Assembly: GCF_025766255.1 (NCBI RefSeq)
Contig: NW_026516701.1
Coordinates: forward strand, 1 to 64,000
Source of the DNA: Zychaea mexicana
Taxonomy: Eukaryota > Mucoromycota > Mucoromycetes > Mucorales > Lichtheimiaceae
Length of the DNA: 64,000 nt
Direction of reading: 5' to 3'
Both the position numbers and the translations under genes were made by a program. The first letter of the stretch is position 1; each line of letters starts with the position of its first letter. Under the pieces are notes generated by a model. That model searched no databases, was not told the origin of the DNA, and worked only from the letters and a program-made list of their open reading frames with translations. This document shows positions 48,331 through 60,230 of the stretch, piece after piece.

Positions 48331-51300
48331 AGAAAGGCTATGCCGACAAATTGGGCATTGCAGGACAAAAAAGAGTGAGCGTGAGTAAACAGAATGAAAG
48401 CTACAAGTTGGCGGATTTAGAATTGCCATCAAGTTGGCTAAGAGGTGTTTTTTACTTGGCGCGACGTTTTTTTTCTTGTTTTCTCTATATCTTGTCTCTT
48501 CCCTCAGTATCTGGTTACCTTCTTGGTTTGTCGTGTTCTTGCTGAAAGCATCTAACACATTCTTGTCTGGTCATTCTATTTCCGCCTTGTCTTGTTCCTG
48601 TCCCTCCGCACCTTACATGAATCAGTGGGGTATCGAAAGGCGACGGAGAAACAGAGAAGAAAAGGTTGACACGGTGTGATTTAGACTCATGCCCAATTTT
48701 CCAACGCAGGCTCACAATGTCGATATGCAAACACGTCGAAATCTGACTAAATATGCTACTTACTACTGTCATCTCAAGACCAAGTCCGAAACATGCTTTT
48801 TCGCATTGTTTGTGCGACAAACAATCGATTATAGTTAAAGCCGATGCTCTTTGGATATCAATACAACGATTGAAAGTCCGGACCCGTTCAAGATTGTTTT
48901 CGTGGTAGATGGAAAGGATCCGCAAGATCATGAAATGGTTGTCATTTTCAAAAGGCTTTTCATGACAACCCCGTATTGTGGTCTATTGCTCAACTTACTA
49001 TCGGATCAAAACACGAATAACAAGGTGACCGAAATCGACAACTTAAACAATTCAAATCCGCTGTCTAGATGCTATAATATCAATGCACAAGAGACCAGCA
49101 GAATCTGTTATTAATCCTAAATACTCAGTAATACCATTGTCATGCTGTTAGCTAGTCATGCTCAAGGTTAATCGTCAGTGACACTCGGCAACGAAGGAAA
49201 GGCATAGCCGAGGAGAGTTGTAGAGCCCTTCTTGCTCAACTTACTGAGTACACTTACAGCATTGCTAAACGTCAATTCTTTTAGTTCTGACATAGATTCC
49301 AGCACTACTTTAAAGCAACAAATTGAGTTTATGGGGCTCAACACTGTCAATAATGTTTTTCAGCGTGGGCAGACTTTTGGCTAGTATTTTACTGAAATAA
49401 TTTATCGTTGCAACGGCTCTAGCTACCCGCATTCGTCATCATAAATTGAGGTCACTTTATAGCAGCAACGCAAGATCTGAAGTCACGGATGGGAAGTACC
49501 GATTGCTATTAGCTGATAATACGGTCTAAACACGCAGTTTATCACCATTTTTTTTTTTCGGAAAGAAATATATACGCGCACCTCTAGTATACAGCATGTC
49601 TTCTATTGGCTGATGAGTATCTTGTTCAAGAGATATGGATTATATAGACAAGGCAACGATATATCCGGTAGCGTTCAAGTAATTACTCGTGACGTACTAA
49701 ATAGCAACAACTCGAGGAGAGAATCTTTACAGTAAAGAGTAATCCCAGAGTAGGAAATCCACTACAAGGGAAGCAAAAAGAGCCACCGTCTTTCTCCATG
49801 CGGAACCATATCCAAGAAGTTTCTTACATGCAAGAAGCACCACGTCGATCCACCCCCACCAATTATACAAGTTTATTGATATACGTTTCTGGCTCAAAGA
49901 GCATGCACAAGTAACGAGAGAGAATGCTTCTTTGTTTATTTGCTTGTTTACAAGCCACGATAGCAGCAGAGGCAGGAAAAAAAGAGAATGTTGTACCTCA
50001 TATAATTATGCGTGTCTGAACTTTACAGCGACTTTCAGTTCTTAACCTTCTATACATTATTCTACCCCACTTTTCTTACTACCATGCCCGTGCACCCCGA
50101 GTTTTTCTTATAAATCTTTTATGGAGGTACATCCCCATCCCCAGCATTGTACCATCATCCTGTTTATGTCTCGATGAGAGCTTTCCGGTTTCTTTGTGTG
50201 GGACCTGTGCTACCATATATACACATAGCAGCAAGAGCACGTTGATGATGTTGCTGTGCTACTGTTTTATCCACGTTGTTGTCCGTTGTTTTCCGGTACG
50301 AAAGTATACCATCTCCTGTAAATTTGTAAGTTTAGTGTCAATATATCGCTCTCCACCCGATTATAATCTTTTGGAAGTTATTACTGAAGACAAGGAAAGA
50401 AGGACAGAGAGACTTGAAAGCATCATACTAGTAAACGGGTTAATAAGTATGTGCATTATACTCACACATCGTCACTACGCTCCTTAGTATAAATCTTGTA
50501 TTGAATACTATTGCTATTGCATACAGCGTATATAATAAAAAAGCTGATTTAATGCTTGGTAGTCATGGCAGTAGATCAATACTACCTAGCAGCAGCCATT
50601 GTCAATATGTACATTTTCTACCATCATTAGTAGATTAATGTGGTCCAAATTTCTAGCCTCCTAATTTCGGAGTTCTGTTGCCAGTTATTCTTCATGATGA
50701 AGACGACGACGGTGGTGAGGTAAGAAAAGCTCTTGGGGGGTTGGGGAAGTATATCATTTGTTGTGCTTGTGAAAACAAATATATACGCAAGGAGTGATTC
50801 CCAATGTGTTGGTGATCACTTTAAACATTTTTATTTGACTATGTAAACAACGATTATTACAACTCAGATATAGCTTTTGAAACCATTTGGGAAAGGGAAC
50901 GACGATCCATCTTCGTTTTTATACCCTGCTGTTATCATCTGTCGAACATGCATACTTATTATATAAACAGAGTAGGCACCACCACGTGGGAGAACGAAGA
51001 AACTGTAGAAGAAGGTGTGGCAGCTAGTATGTAGTTAGTAGCAGGCAACTTAATTGACTAAAGCACGAAAAGAAAACTGTATCCGTAGCAATAACAATGG
51101 CACACACCCAACTACACAAATCTCTCCTTAGAAATATACATGTAGCTGCGAAATGGAAACCAAATCCACAAAGTCGGCTCAAATTAAGTCATAAATTATA
51201 GCATTATAAGAGGAGAGAGAGGGAGCATCGATGCAAAATGGTCGATGTTGTGCTGCAGTAGTTCTAGTAGTATCTGTGTGGGAGCTCTTATTTTTACTTT

Positions 51301-52195
51301 CATTACTCACGTACACATATATTATTTGTCGTTCGTCCTTTTACTCGGCTTATCGACCATAGCGAATGAGAGGCATACACTTTAGGAGATAAGAGAGATA
51401 CGCATAAACATCACCCGGGGGTTCGGGGGAGGCGAGAAACCAGCAGAGAGAAAAGAGATGAGGCAATGTATTTTCGTTTTGAGTCTCAGATATGGTTGCT
51501 AACCTCTCCCCCGGCCCCCTCCCTTTCTTTCGACCTTGCGCTCCTGCAGTTCTTTATCGTTCTATATATAATGTGGAAGAGACAGAGAAAAGTAACAGGC
51601 GAGTCATCGGAAGTAATGCCAAGTGTCAATAAATGAGAGCGAATGAGAGAAAAGAAAGCTCCCGTCACCCTTGTAACTCCTTGGACCAACACATCACACG
51701 TTGTGCATCAACGTATATTTCCAAAGAGACAGACATATAATCAAAGTGTATGTGTATTGCTACAGACAGGAGGTGAAGAGGGGGATAAACTGGTTTTTTT
51801 GTCTCTACATGCTCGTTGCATCAGTAGTAGTAGTAGTAGTTGTAGCAGCAGCCAAAAAAGCTGTGCACGCAATAATAAGTTTATTTTGTAAGGTGGAGGT
51901 TATAGGTAATAAGTGTGTATGTAAGGTGTATGTATGTGTATAGATAATATGTACTAGTACTACGAAGCAAATAGAAAGGGGGCGAATTTGAGGAGTAACA
52001 GAAAGGGAGAGAGGCAGACAGTGACTTTGGTGGGGTGGGGGGGGGGGTTCCTGTTTGTCGATGAGTTTGCGCGGATATATCGGAAGTTGTGATTGATGAT
52101 AGAACAGAGAGGAAGAAGGAATTTACAGTAATATTATACAAAGCGAGTTTTAAAATAGTAAAAGAAGAAAAACAACAACAACAATGGAATTCTTT
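48331..52195. other. Gene-poor region
   Basis: Nearly 3.9 kb without a convincing gene. A possible relic at 48851-49114 (+) contains GKDPQDHEMVVIFKRLFMTT. A T-run (49552-49558), GTAG repeats and GT strings occur. The last part, up to 52195, is probably the 3' UTR of the 727-aa gene. Confidence 0.5.
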
Positions 52196-54379
52196 TTAGA
52201 CATCGTCGTACAAGCTGCCACTGGCATAACGATGGAGTTGCTCGTAGTATTTCGGCATCTGTCGACTTTGGTAATATTGGTAATGGTGATGAGGATGATG
52301 GCCGCTATCTGTCCCTCCTGCAGCAGTGGAAGAAGCATAGTCAAGGATGCCTGCTACTTTCAACGGTCGGATGTTGCCACCTCTTGGTGAATGTTCGACC
52401 GACTGTGGCGATGGGAGGCCGTGTTGGCTATAGTGATGTGAATAATTTGTGCTGCTAGCGGTAGTAGGTTGCTGCTGCTGCTGCTGTAAGGGCTTGATCA
52501 GGTGTTGAAAAGTAGTGCTGCCACTCGTCGTATGATAATAGGTAGCAGGTCGTGACCGAGGTGATGGGTTATGATGATAGTTTTGTTGCTGCTCGATTGC
52601 ATTACTAGGTGAGAAATAATGTGAAGCCGGTCGTGTTGCTGTTGCTGCGGGCGACGGAGGAACGTAGACTGGCTCCTGCTGCTGCTCTACTTGATGTGCT
52701 ACTACTGGATAAGAGGATGATATTTGCGACTGACGACGCGATTGCCTTGGAAGGATGACTGGATCCACAGGCTGTTCTTGCTCACCACCGAGCAAATAGA
52801 GCGCCTCGGTCAACTCGCGCATTTGGCTGTCACTGCTCTTTTGCATCGCTACAAGTGATCGAGCGTCTGTACCGAGATCCTGTGGGATGGCCGCCCACAA
52901 TTTCTGGTTGATCGTGATAGTTTCAGCAATCACGGTGGCCATGGACTTTAACAACGGGTTAGGTTTGGAATAGAGTGGAGACGAGGAAGGGATTTGATGC
53001 TGCTTTTGCTCGAAGATAGCAAACGCATCCTGCAGGCGCTTTTGATGCACACTGGTCCGTGGTTGTTGCTGGGATGAAGATGTGGACGATGCGGCATTGC
53101 TGAGGGGTGAAGATGGGGTATGAAGGCCTGCTGCAGGTCGGTCGAACACGGATGGTGCTGTGGCGGTGGTGGTCGTGCTGCTGTTGCTGCTAACAATGCC
53201 TCCTGCTGCCCCTCCCATGGGATGATTAGAGTCACTATAATCGACGACGACGGCTGCATCACTTTTTACTACTTCGAGCTTTTGTAATCGCGATTTGATA
53301 TCCACCAACTCTTTCCAAAAGCCAGGATTGGGTTTGCTGGTTTCATCGACATAGGAGCTGCTCTTGACGTCCTTGACAGCTGGCATGCTTTGGCGCCGAT
53401 GGCGTCGTGCTTGCCTCACTTTGGATTGCTGCTGATTGCTAATGATAGGCTCGTCGTTGTCGTCGTCTTCAGGAAACAAGGTTACACGATCCATTTCTTC
53501 TGGGACTGGCTTATCGTCGTCGTCGTCGTTGTCGTCGTCAGCAAATAATGCAGCCAACAGTCTTCGATTCAAGTCGACAATCTTCTCCTCGCCGCTGCTG
53601 CTACTTTTAGTACTCGTCTTGCTACTGTTGCTCTTGTGACAGTAATGGTAATGATGGCCGACACCAGAGGAGGGAGGGGAGGAGTCTATAAAATTCTTGC
53701 AGCACTCCTTTTGCCTCCTGCTGTTCCACCGGACCATACCGCTATCCGTTTTGACGCTCTTGCTTCGTGGACGTATTGTCGTTGTCGTTGTTTTTGCTGG
53801 AGTGGCAGTAGTGGCAGCAGCAGAAGGTCGATGATTATGGTTTGGCTCAGGTTCGTTGGAAGGTTGCACCGGGGATAAGCGAGGTAATTTTGTGCTCAAT
53901 TTTTTAGCCGGGCTGCGTTTACTGCTGTTATTACTACTACTACTGTCATTCGTGTCACCACCGTTTGATTTTTTTATGGGATGATCCTCAGGGTTCCGAA
54001 GAACCTGCTTTGCCCGTGCAGATGCGGTGAGCGCTGCCAGCGACGTACGACGACTCATGAGAGAAGAGCGCTTCCGAGAGATGCTGGATGATGTGGGTGT
54101 GTTGGTGGTAGGTTGTTGTTGCTGCTGCTGCTGCTGCTGGTGTGACGATGGTGAGGATGCTGCAGGGGAAGAGGTGGTATTTTTTTGCTGCTGCTGCTGC
54201 TGCTGCTGTTTTTGCTGGGTGACTCTGCCGCGCAAAAGGGCTAGTTTTTGGCGTAGATGAAGTGTTTCTTCATCTGGCGGTTGGGAAGCAGCAGTGGAGT
54301 AACGGCGTCGTGAGGACGAGGGCTGTTGTGCTGTGGCTGCAACGATAGAGGCTCGTCGGGAAGCAGAGGTGGTGTTCAT
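52196..54379 (-). CDS. 727-aa Gln/Ser/Thr-rich protein of unknown function
   Basis: A single open frame from ATG 54379. Most of it is low complexity: poly-Gln runs of 6-11, Ser/Thr runs, poly-Asp (about residues 280-300, DDDNDDDDDK) and His/Pro-rich parts. The ordered pieces are a short helix LHLRQKLALLRGRV (~38-52), KPNPGFWKELVDIKSRLQKL (~350-372), and a helical region with KRLQDAFAIFEQ, MATVIAETITINQKLWAAIP and SQMRELTEALYLLG (~455-560). This suggests a scaffold or regulatory protein with a small coiled-coil core. No family recognised. CAG/CAA tracts are likely length-variable. Confidence 0.8.
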   Translation of the reverse strand: MNTTSASRRASIVAATAQQPSSSRRRYSTAASQPPDEETLHLRQKLALLRGRVTQQKQQQQQQQQKNTTSSPAASSPSSHQQQQQQQQQPTTNTPTSSSISRKRSSLMSRRTSLAALTASARAKQVLRNPEDHPIKKSNGGDTNDSSSSNNSSKRSPAKKLSTKLPRLSPVQPSNEPEPNHNHRPSAAATTATPAKTTTTTIRPRSKSVKTDSGMVRWNSRRQKECCKNFIDSSPPSSGVGHHYHYCHKSNSSKTSTKSSSSGEEKIVDLNRRLLAALFADDDNDDDDDKPVPEEMDRVTLFPEDDDNDEPIISNQQQSKVRQARRHRRQSMPAVKDVKSSSYVDETSKPNPGFWKELVDIKSRLQKLEVVKSDAAVVVDYSDSNHPMGGAAGGIVSSNSSTTTTATAPSVFDRPAAGLHTPSSPLSNAASSTSSSQQQPRTSVHQKRLQDAFAIFEQKQHQIPSSSPLYSKPNPLLKSMATVIAETITINQKLWAAIPQDLGTDARSLVAMQKSSDSQMRELTEALYLLGGEQEQPVDPVILPRQSRRQSQISSSYPVVAHQVEQQQEPVYVPPSPAATATRPASHYFSPSNAIEQQQNYHHNPSPRSRPATYYHTTSGSTTFQHLIKPLQQQQQQPTTASSTNYSHHYSQHGLPSPQSVEHSPRGGNIRPLKVAGILDYASSTAAGGTDSGHHPHHHYQYYQSRQMPKYYEQLHRYASGSLYDDV

Positions 54380-55490
54380 GGTACGGGGTGGGAGTGTCTC
54401 TACTACGCTGGTATGTGTGTTTTTTAAGTTTTTGTGGGTGGCAAAAAAAAAGAGGAGGAAGAGGAAGGAAAGTAAATAAAGGGAAAGGAAGCAAAAGAAA
54501 GGAAAAAAAGGTTGCGAGTTGTGACCCTTATAAGACTGCCTTATGATCCATTATATTTAGAACCTCCTCTGCCCTCTGTCCTCTGCTCTCTGCCTTGGCC
54601 TGGGTTGCGTCGCCACTACCACACCCAACCTTCATCATTGTGTGTGTGTGTGTCCCCCTCCCCCCCCCCCCACGAGTATCTCTTTTCTCTCCTGAGTCTG
54701 CTTATTCTGCCCGTCGTCACCTTATCAATTCCAATATTGACCCGCCGAACAATGCAGATAATCTGTGTATGTTGTGCTCCCCATCCACCTTCCCCCCTCC
54801 CCTACCCCGACTCTTCGTATATGCTCGCCTACTTAGCAGACTCCAGACAGAGTATGCCACCACCCTGACCTACCGCTAGTTTAGAGCTGAGCCGCATACT
54901 ACTGTCGATCATTTCAGGCTTCGCAAAGGGCAATTTACACCGTGCTCCACTTGCTAATAAATTGCTCGCTCCTCTCACATGTCACACCAGCAAGTGCATG
55001 GTAAGCAGCAGTTTCATTTTCAGCCTTTTATTACCGTCCCACCATACTTTTTCATATAATTCGCTATTGTCTCTTCGTACAATGTGTCACGATACACACA
55101 CTCTCATTCTGTACGAAAATTGACACCCTTTTCTTAATCGCACCGCCAGTCGAGAACCAAATGCTCTTGATAGACTGTGTTGTTATCGAAAAGTGCATTA
55201 CTGAAACATACAGACAACTGCATTTCGCTACTAGGTTGGATCGGATTGAGGGAGTCAAATATACAGACTTGATCATTATGTGCTGCCAAGGATAGGTTTA
55301 ATGATGACGGATAGGTGGTGGCAACAGCTTCTTTGTTTTTCTGATAATGACATAATGATGGATATGAAAGGCTAAAACAAAAGAGATGGAACGAGGCAAA
55401 AAAGGCCTACTACAACATGCCAAATCAGTCACATTTGCTTTACGTTTAATTGAAAGATTCGACAAAACAAGGCACACCTTGACCTTACCA

Positions 55491-56424
55491 TTAATAGGAT
55501 CCGTTCCTCGGTGCAGCAAAAGGATCCATTCTCGGCCGTTTTCGAGTGCCATTTTTATTACTGCTACTTGCTGTTGCTGATACTTCTTCTTCACCACGGC
55601 TCTTTTCCTTTTCGAGATGACGTTTCCTGCTTGTCTCTCCTTTTTCTTCGTCTTTCATTCCGATAAAGTTAAAACCTTCTTGCACTTTAAAAAAACCTCC
55701 TTCCTTCTCTCTAACTGTGTCTTTCCAACACCACCACCCCTCGCACTTGCATAACCACATCATCGGCAAACACATACCTTCACCAGATTGTTGTTGTTCG
55801 TCTCCAGCTAATGCTGATTTGATGAATCGATCTGCAGCATCCTTATCCAGTTCCATCGATCCTATATTTACCGCAAAGGAGTTGAATGCACCATATCTCC
55901 AATCGAAGCACGTGTGTATATCTTTATGCAGCCAACTAACTCTAAATAAAATAAAAATTAACTTACGTTTCGGTCCTCGGCCTTCAGCAACCTTGATCTT
56001 TTCGATATATTGTTTTATACGTTGCTACATAGCCTCTACTCCTTTAGTACAAACGCATTCAGCACTATTTGTGCAGATTTATTGGATTAATCGCAATCAA
56101 CAAAATCTTACCAGCTCATTCGTTACTTGGTGATCGAGGGGATTAACGCCATGTGTCTTGAGATAAACTGACAGCATATACAGGTTAAAAGACATATATA
56201 CGCATGCGCAAGAGGTGAATCAAACAAAACGTACTGTAATAAAGAGAATTCAGTGCAAATGACAGCAAAACTTCAAACTGTGCTTTTTCGGTTGTTGGTA
56301 ATTTGCCATAAGTTTCACTCAATGGACCGGACAAAATGGGATCCAAGTGTTTTTGAACGAGATCGATTCTGGCTTTAAGTGCCTTGGCTGCTTTCTTTGC
56401 TACTTGTTCTTGTTCTGGATCCAT
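55491..56424 (-). CDS. C1D/Rrp47-like nuclear exosome cofactor
   Basis: Five exons; the first two junctions are 56424-56235 and then an exon starting with YLKTHGVNPLDHQV. About 190 aa. The Sas10/C1D domain occupies the N-terminal two thirds: KARIDLVQKHLDPILSG, FEVLLSFALNSLYY, LKTHGVNPLDHQVTNELQRI, KQYIEKIKVAEGRGPK, DKDAADRFIKSALAG. The VNP..H.V..EL.R....... motif and the ADRFIKSAL helix are diagnostic. A charged Lys/Arg tail (SRKRHLEKEKSRGEEE, RKRPRMDPFAAP) is typical. Family members bind structured RNA and Rrp6 in the nucleus for rRNA and snoRNA processing. An upstream ORF at 56632 on the same strand is out of frame with this start after the apparent 41-bp intron. Confidence 0.9.
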
Positions 56425-56431
56425 CGTGTTA

Positions 56432-56632
56432 CTATTTTTTGTAAGGAATTGAGAAGCAAAATGTGCTCTTACCTCCCAAGCTCGAAAATTTGACCAGCGG
56501 AGTTGTGTGTTTGGCGGGTGTGCCTGCTACTGTGCTAATGCTAAACGACTCGTACTCTTTTCCCTTAGATCCTTGAATACAAAAGATAAGACCTGGATTC
56601 CTTAGTAAAGCAATACTAACAGTATGCTTCAT
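56432..56632 (-). other. Possible upstream ORF/leader exon of the C1D gene
   Basis: ATG 56632 opens a frame (MKHTVSIALLRNPGLIFCI...) of about 58 codons to a good GTAAGA donor; the matching acceptor AAAATAG lies 8 bases before the C1D ATG. Splicing would put the leader frame one base off C1D. It could be a regulatory upstream ORF or an unrelated small gene. Confidence 0.3.
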
Positions 56633-56639
56633 CTGATAA

Positions 56640-57584
56640 AAGTCCCGTAGATTTTACTCCTACATACTTTAATTATGAGAAAATAAAGATTCGTTCCAAA
56701 AGAAAAAGGAGATCAAAGCAGTAGAGCGGAACTATTACGATGATGGATCAATGGGTGCGGATGGACGTATACAAGAGCTTCCAGGTTGATAATGCTCGTT
56801 ACTGCAAGTACAAGGCTGTTGATCCATCTTTTTGTCAATTACAGAGAGCACATGGAGAGGGATGAGAGTGGATTTCATGCAGCTGCTAATAGTAGTAATA
56901 GTGATGATGATTATGATGGAGGTACTGGGATGTTTGATCGACCTTCAGACAGTAAAACCATTGGTGTGATATTTTTGTCATGTAATGTGTACGGCGTCGA
57001 TCTGTTGCAATTTGATACAAAGAATTTTTAGAAAACGTCATACATTTCAAGAAGAACACATTGCCCCTCCTTTCGTGATATTCCTCGGTAAGTAATAGTA
57101 CATTCAACGTTAGAAAAATGGGGGTACTATGTATGTTCTGGGGGTTTAGTCGGTTTGTATAAAGGGTGGTGATTGCTGTATTGACGCTATAAAGCAATAA
57201 TTATAGTAATGCCACCCACATCCAGTTGCATCGCCACAAATCTTAAACAAAGAGACACTTTTTGTAAATGCAAATTGATAGCGTAAATTGTGTTTAATTA
57301 ATATATACTATGCACGACTACTACTAGTACTTGCGTTAGCCTCATGACCAGCACATGGTGCTGGAGCTGACAGGATATATATTCTCAAAAGCAAGCCACC
57401 AATTTGTGTACGACGGGCAGTTCATCGGATAACAATGCAATGATAATCAATAACTTACAGCGACCTACTACAGCAGCAATAAACAGGAGGAAGAGAGGAT
57501 GATATTACAATAGCAGACTCGAATAACCTCAAGTCAACTGATTCATGCATATATGGAGAACTCAAACGATCTTATTATTGCAAT
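56640..57584. other. Region without a clear gene
   Basis: Contains a plus-strand start at about 56741 (MMDQWVRMDVYKSFQ...) that stops after ~42 codons and an acidic Ser/Asp stretch in another frame (56850-56960). No assembly gave a credible gene. Confidence 0.4.
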
Positions 57585-57711
57585 AAACTGGTCCCTCCGC
57601 TTCGCTTCCGGACGATGTGAGCCCCTCCGCTTCGCTGCGTGTCAGCATCTGTCCTCCAGGAACCAGTTTACTGGGGCTCTGTCCCAGACCCCGGGTGGGG
57701 GACAAAGCCCC
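57585..57711. repeat. GC-rich two-hairpin palindromic element
   Basis: Two adjacent hairpins in an otherwise AT-rich region. Hairpin 1: AAACTGGTCCCT (57585-57596) against AGGAACCAGTTT (57658-57669), with internal CCTCCGCTTCGCT repeats (57594, 57623). Hairpin 2: GGGGCTCTGTCCC (57673-57685) against GGGGGACAAAGCCCC (57697-57711). No ORF. The CCTCCGCTTCGCT style resembles selfish GC-rich palindromes known in organelle and algal DNA. Could be a small mobile element or an inserted organellar fragment. Confidence 0.7.
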
Positions 57712-58004
57712 CCTACCACACCCCTTTTGACCTTCAAACAATGCTGAAAATTTGTTCTGCGTGACAGTGGTGAGAATTGTGTTTTTAATTATTTTGGTTT
57801 TAAAGTCAATGTCGTCACTGCTCTAAAAATACCTAAAGGCGATACCTCATTCGATTAAGAATATGTCTGTAGCTTATTACCGTGTCAGTTACTCGAGTTA
57901 ATGCAATCCAAACTCTCAGACGATTCATGTCCAATACACCGGGCAATCATCGCAACTGAGAGTATTAAACACTTTGTTGAGGTGGAAATTTGGGACATCA
58001 TGAA

Positions 58005-58141
58005 AGGTGTGATTGTTGCACCCTAAACCACGGCCGTTGTGTTCGCTCTATCATACTTACTAAAAACATGATTGTTACACCCTAAACAGAGCACTCTTTG
58101 TTCAAACTACCTACTAAAGATGTGACCGTACACCCTATTAA
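58005..58141 (+). repeat. Three diverged ~55-bp repeats with TTRCACCCTAAAC
   Basis: The motif GTGATTGTTGCACCCTAAAC recurs as ATGATTGTTACACCCTAAAC and GTGACCGTACACCCTATTAA at about 58010, 58069 and 58120, each preceded by ACTTACTAAA/ACCTACTAAA. Non-coding, directly upstream of the accessory ORFs. Confidence 0.6.
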
Positions 58142-58551
58142 TTGTTACGATCTAGAGATGCTTTTGCTAATATAACATTGATAATCATATTTGCGGGACG
58201 TTCCCTCCCACAGATCCTCCCGTTAAGGCGTCCCCTAAATCCGAAACCCTAGTGAAAAGTTGGTGGAGGTGAACTGTTGACAAATAGGCGCAGGTGATGG
58301 TGGAGAGGTATAAGCTATAGGGAGTATAAAGAAGATTATCAGTAATCTTCAGCGAAATTTGCATTATGACCCAAAATTAGTAAGTAGACAGTACCGCGGT
58401 TGATAGGGTTAAGTGGGCATTCTCTATGTTACGCCTACGATGGGTGCTCGAGCCACAGACGCAAAACGTAGGCGCAGTATGGGCCACAGTAACGAACTAT
58501 CCGTTGCTTTCAAAGTATGCAAACTGCTGCAGCAGTAATATTTAAATACAT

Positions 58552-59925
58552 ATGGTTAAAACATATGTTGCCTATTCTACGGCGAACATTGCTCAAGTAC
58601 CTATTGGTGCAGAGCAAGAGCAACAGGAACGCGTATTGCTGCCTTTGGTATCGGAACCGCTGTCACAGGAAAGTATGCCGAACGATCAGCAGGGTAGCGC
58701 GTCTGATTCGTCTTCAAGCGTGCGGGACCAGCTATTTCGCGCAGATCAACAGGAGCGGGATGAGGCAATAGTTGAGCCACCGTTGGACCAAATGTCGCCG
58801 CCGCCGCAAGGTGGGCCGCAAGGACAACAGAATGCGATATTGTCTGCATTGCTTTTTAACTGGTCGAATCAAGGTTTTATATATCCACTTAGGTCACTAG
58901 AACCAGAAATCCTACGCAGCTACCAAAATTGGTGGGATATTCAATCTTCTGCCTTACCTGCATATATTGAACGTCATCCAACAATTAATCTTGGACAAGC
59001 CGGGCCTTCCGAAGGTCAGAACGTTCTAAGAGACGAACGCTATGAGCAGCAACAACGGAATGCATTACGTGACATCTTAGATGATGAGTACTTGCGGTAT
59101 CTATTGTTGCAGCAATTCCCTCCAGAACAATAAGCTTCTCTGACCGCTTTGAGATTACTTACTGTCCCATTGCCAGATGGAATGCAAATCGCAAACATTA
59201 GACAAGTAGTTGAACAGCTGCCTGAAGCAGTAAGGGATATGAATCCTCTGGAAACGAATCAGAACATGTTGATGGATGAGGGTCGGCAGGCTTCACCTCC
59301 ACCTCAACCTCAACCTATGGAACCAGCCTTTTTACCTCATTTTCCATTTTCACAACCTCAGCCAATCCCCGTTGAAGATGGGCATGTATTTGTGCCTTGG
59401 CCAGTAGGAGAAGTGCCTGAGAATGAGGAAGGACATGGTCTGGATATTGTACCTGTGGGAGGTATTCGACTGCACCACGGGCGTGAAAGGCAGGGACTGT
59501 ATGGTGTCGCTGACGTCGTGTCGCGGCATCGTCGTCCTAACTTTGAGCGCCAGTTTGGTCGTCAAACCCGTCACTACCGTGAAGCTTTTCTACAAGAAGC
59601 CCAGAAAGCTCGACAGGAACTCGAAAGCAGTGACAACGTTGCTGAAGTAGAGCCAGCAATGGCTTTAGTTAATGTCCTTCCTAGTGCTGATGACCAAGAA
59701 AAATTGGGTCTCAATCATGAAGAACCAGTTGGACCAGTTGAAGCAGAACAGGCTGTACAATTGGCGCAAGATGCCGATGGTAAGCAGGATCGACAATAAC
59801 ATCCTAGAGAACCTGAAGCAGCTCAGCCTGCTGAACCTGCTTTTGAAAACCAAGTTTCTAATACTGAACGACCTTTTCGACGTTTAAATAGTAGTTTACA
59901 ATTTGGAAAATACTGTGCGTAATGT
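58552..59925 (+). pseudogene. Q/P/E-rich ORF with in-frame TAA codons, upstream of the Fanzor relic
   Basis: One frame stays protein-like for about 457 codons from ATG 58552 but is cut by TAA at 59131 and 59797, both directly after CAA (…PPEQ*, …KQDRQ*), as expected from CAA-to-TAA changes. The product is mostly disordered: QEQQERVLLPLV, PPQGGPQGQQ, EDGHVFVPWPVGEVPE, then a basic part RHRRPNFERQFGRQTRHYRE and Glu-rich helices. It ends KYCA-stop at about 59925. No domain recognised. It shares frame and direction with the downstream Fanzor relic and could be its partner gene or an N-terminal extension, now separated by the hAT-like fragment. Confidence 0.6.
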
Positions 59926-59946
59926 TAATGGTCAGTTGTAAGCTGT

Positions 59947-60230
59947 AGAATATAAAGTATAATCCCACAATAAAAAGAATTAAGTACGTTTTATGCTATA
60001 GTTCTATAGCAGACATATTGACAACTAATGATGTTTCCCAACAAGAAGATTGACTACTTGAATATAAGTACCTCATACATATTATATGTATACACAGGTC
60101 ACGACGGGTCAACGGTCGGGTCAAGGGTTGGACGGGTCGACCCATGAGTCAAAAAAGCATCAACCCGACCCGTTGACCCGTCCTCAACCCGCGGGTTGGT
60201 TTTGACCCGCGGGTCAGATTGCGACCCCTA
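59947..60230. mobile_element. Right-end fragment of a second hAT-like element
   Basis: Aligns with 2886-3180 over about 285 bp: shared TATAGCAGACATATTGACAAC and AACAAGAAGATTGACTACTT, the GGGTC/GACCC clusters, and the same terminal GATTGCGACCCCTA. The left end and left inverted repeat are missing, and no matching 8-bp duplication of the right flank (AATTCAAC) was found upstream. It therefore looks truncated, or its left end is diverged beyond recognition. Confidence 0.88.

Noticed and set aside
49552..49560. Pol III terminator or small RNA gene at a T-run
   Set aside because: No A/B box or cloverleaf upstream.
58005..58141. Telomeric repeat (CACCCTAAAC resembles CCCTAA)
   Set aside because: Only three isolated copies at 55-bp spacing, not a tandem hexamer array.
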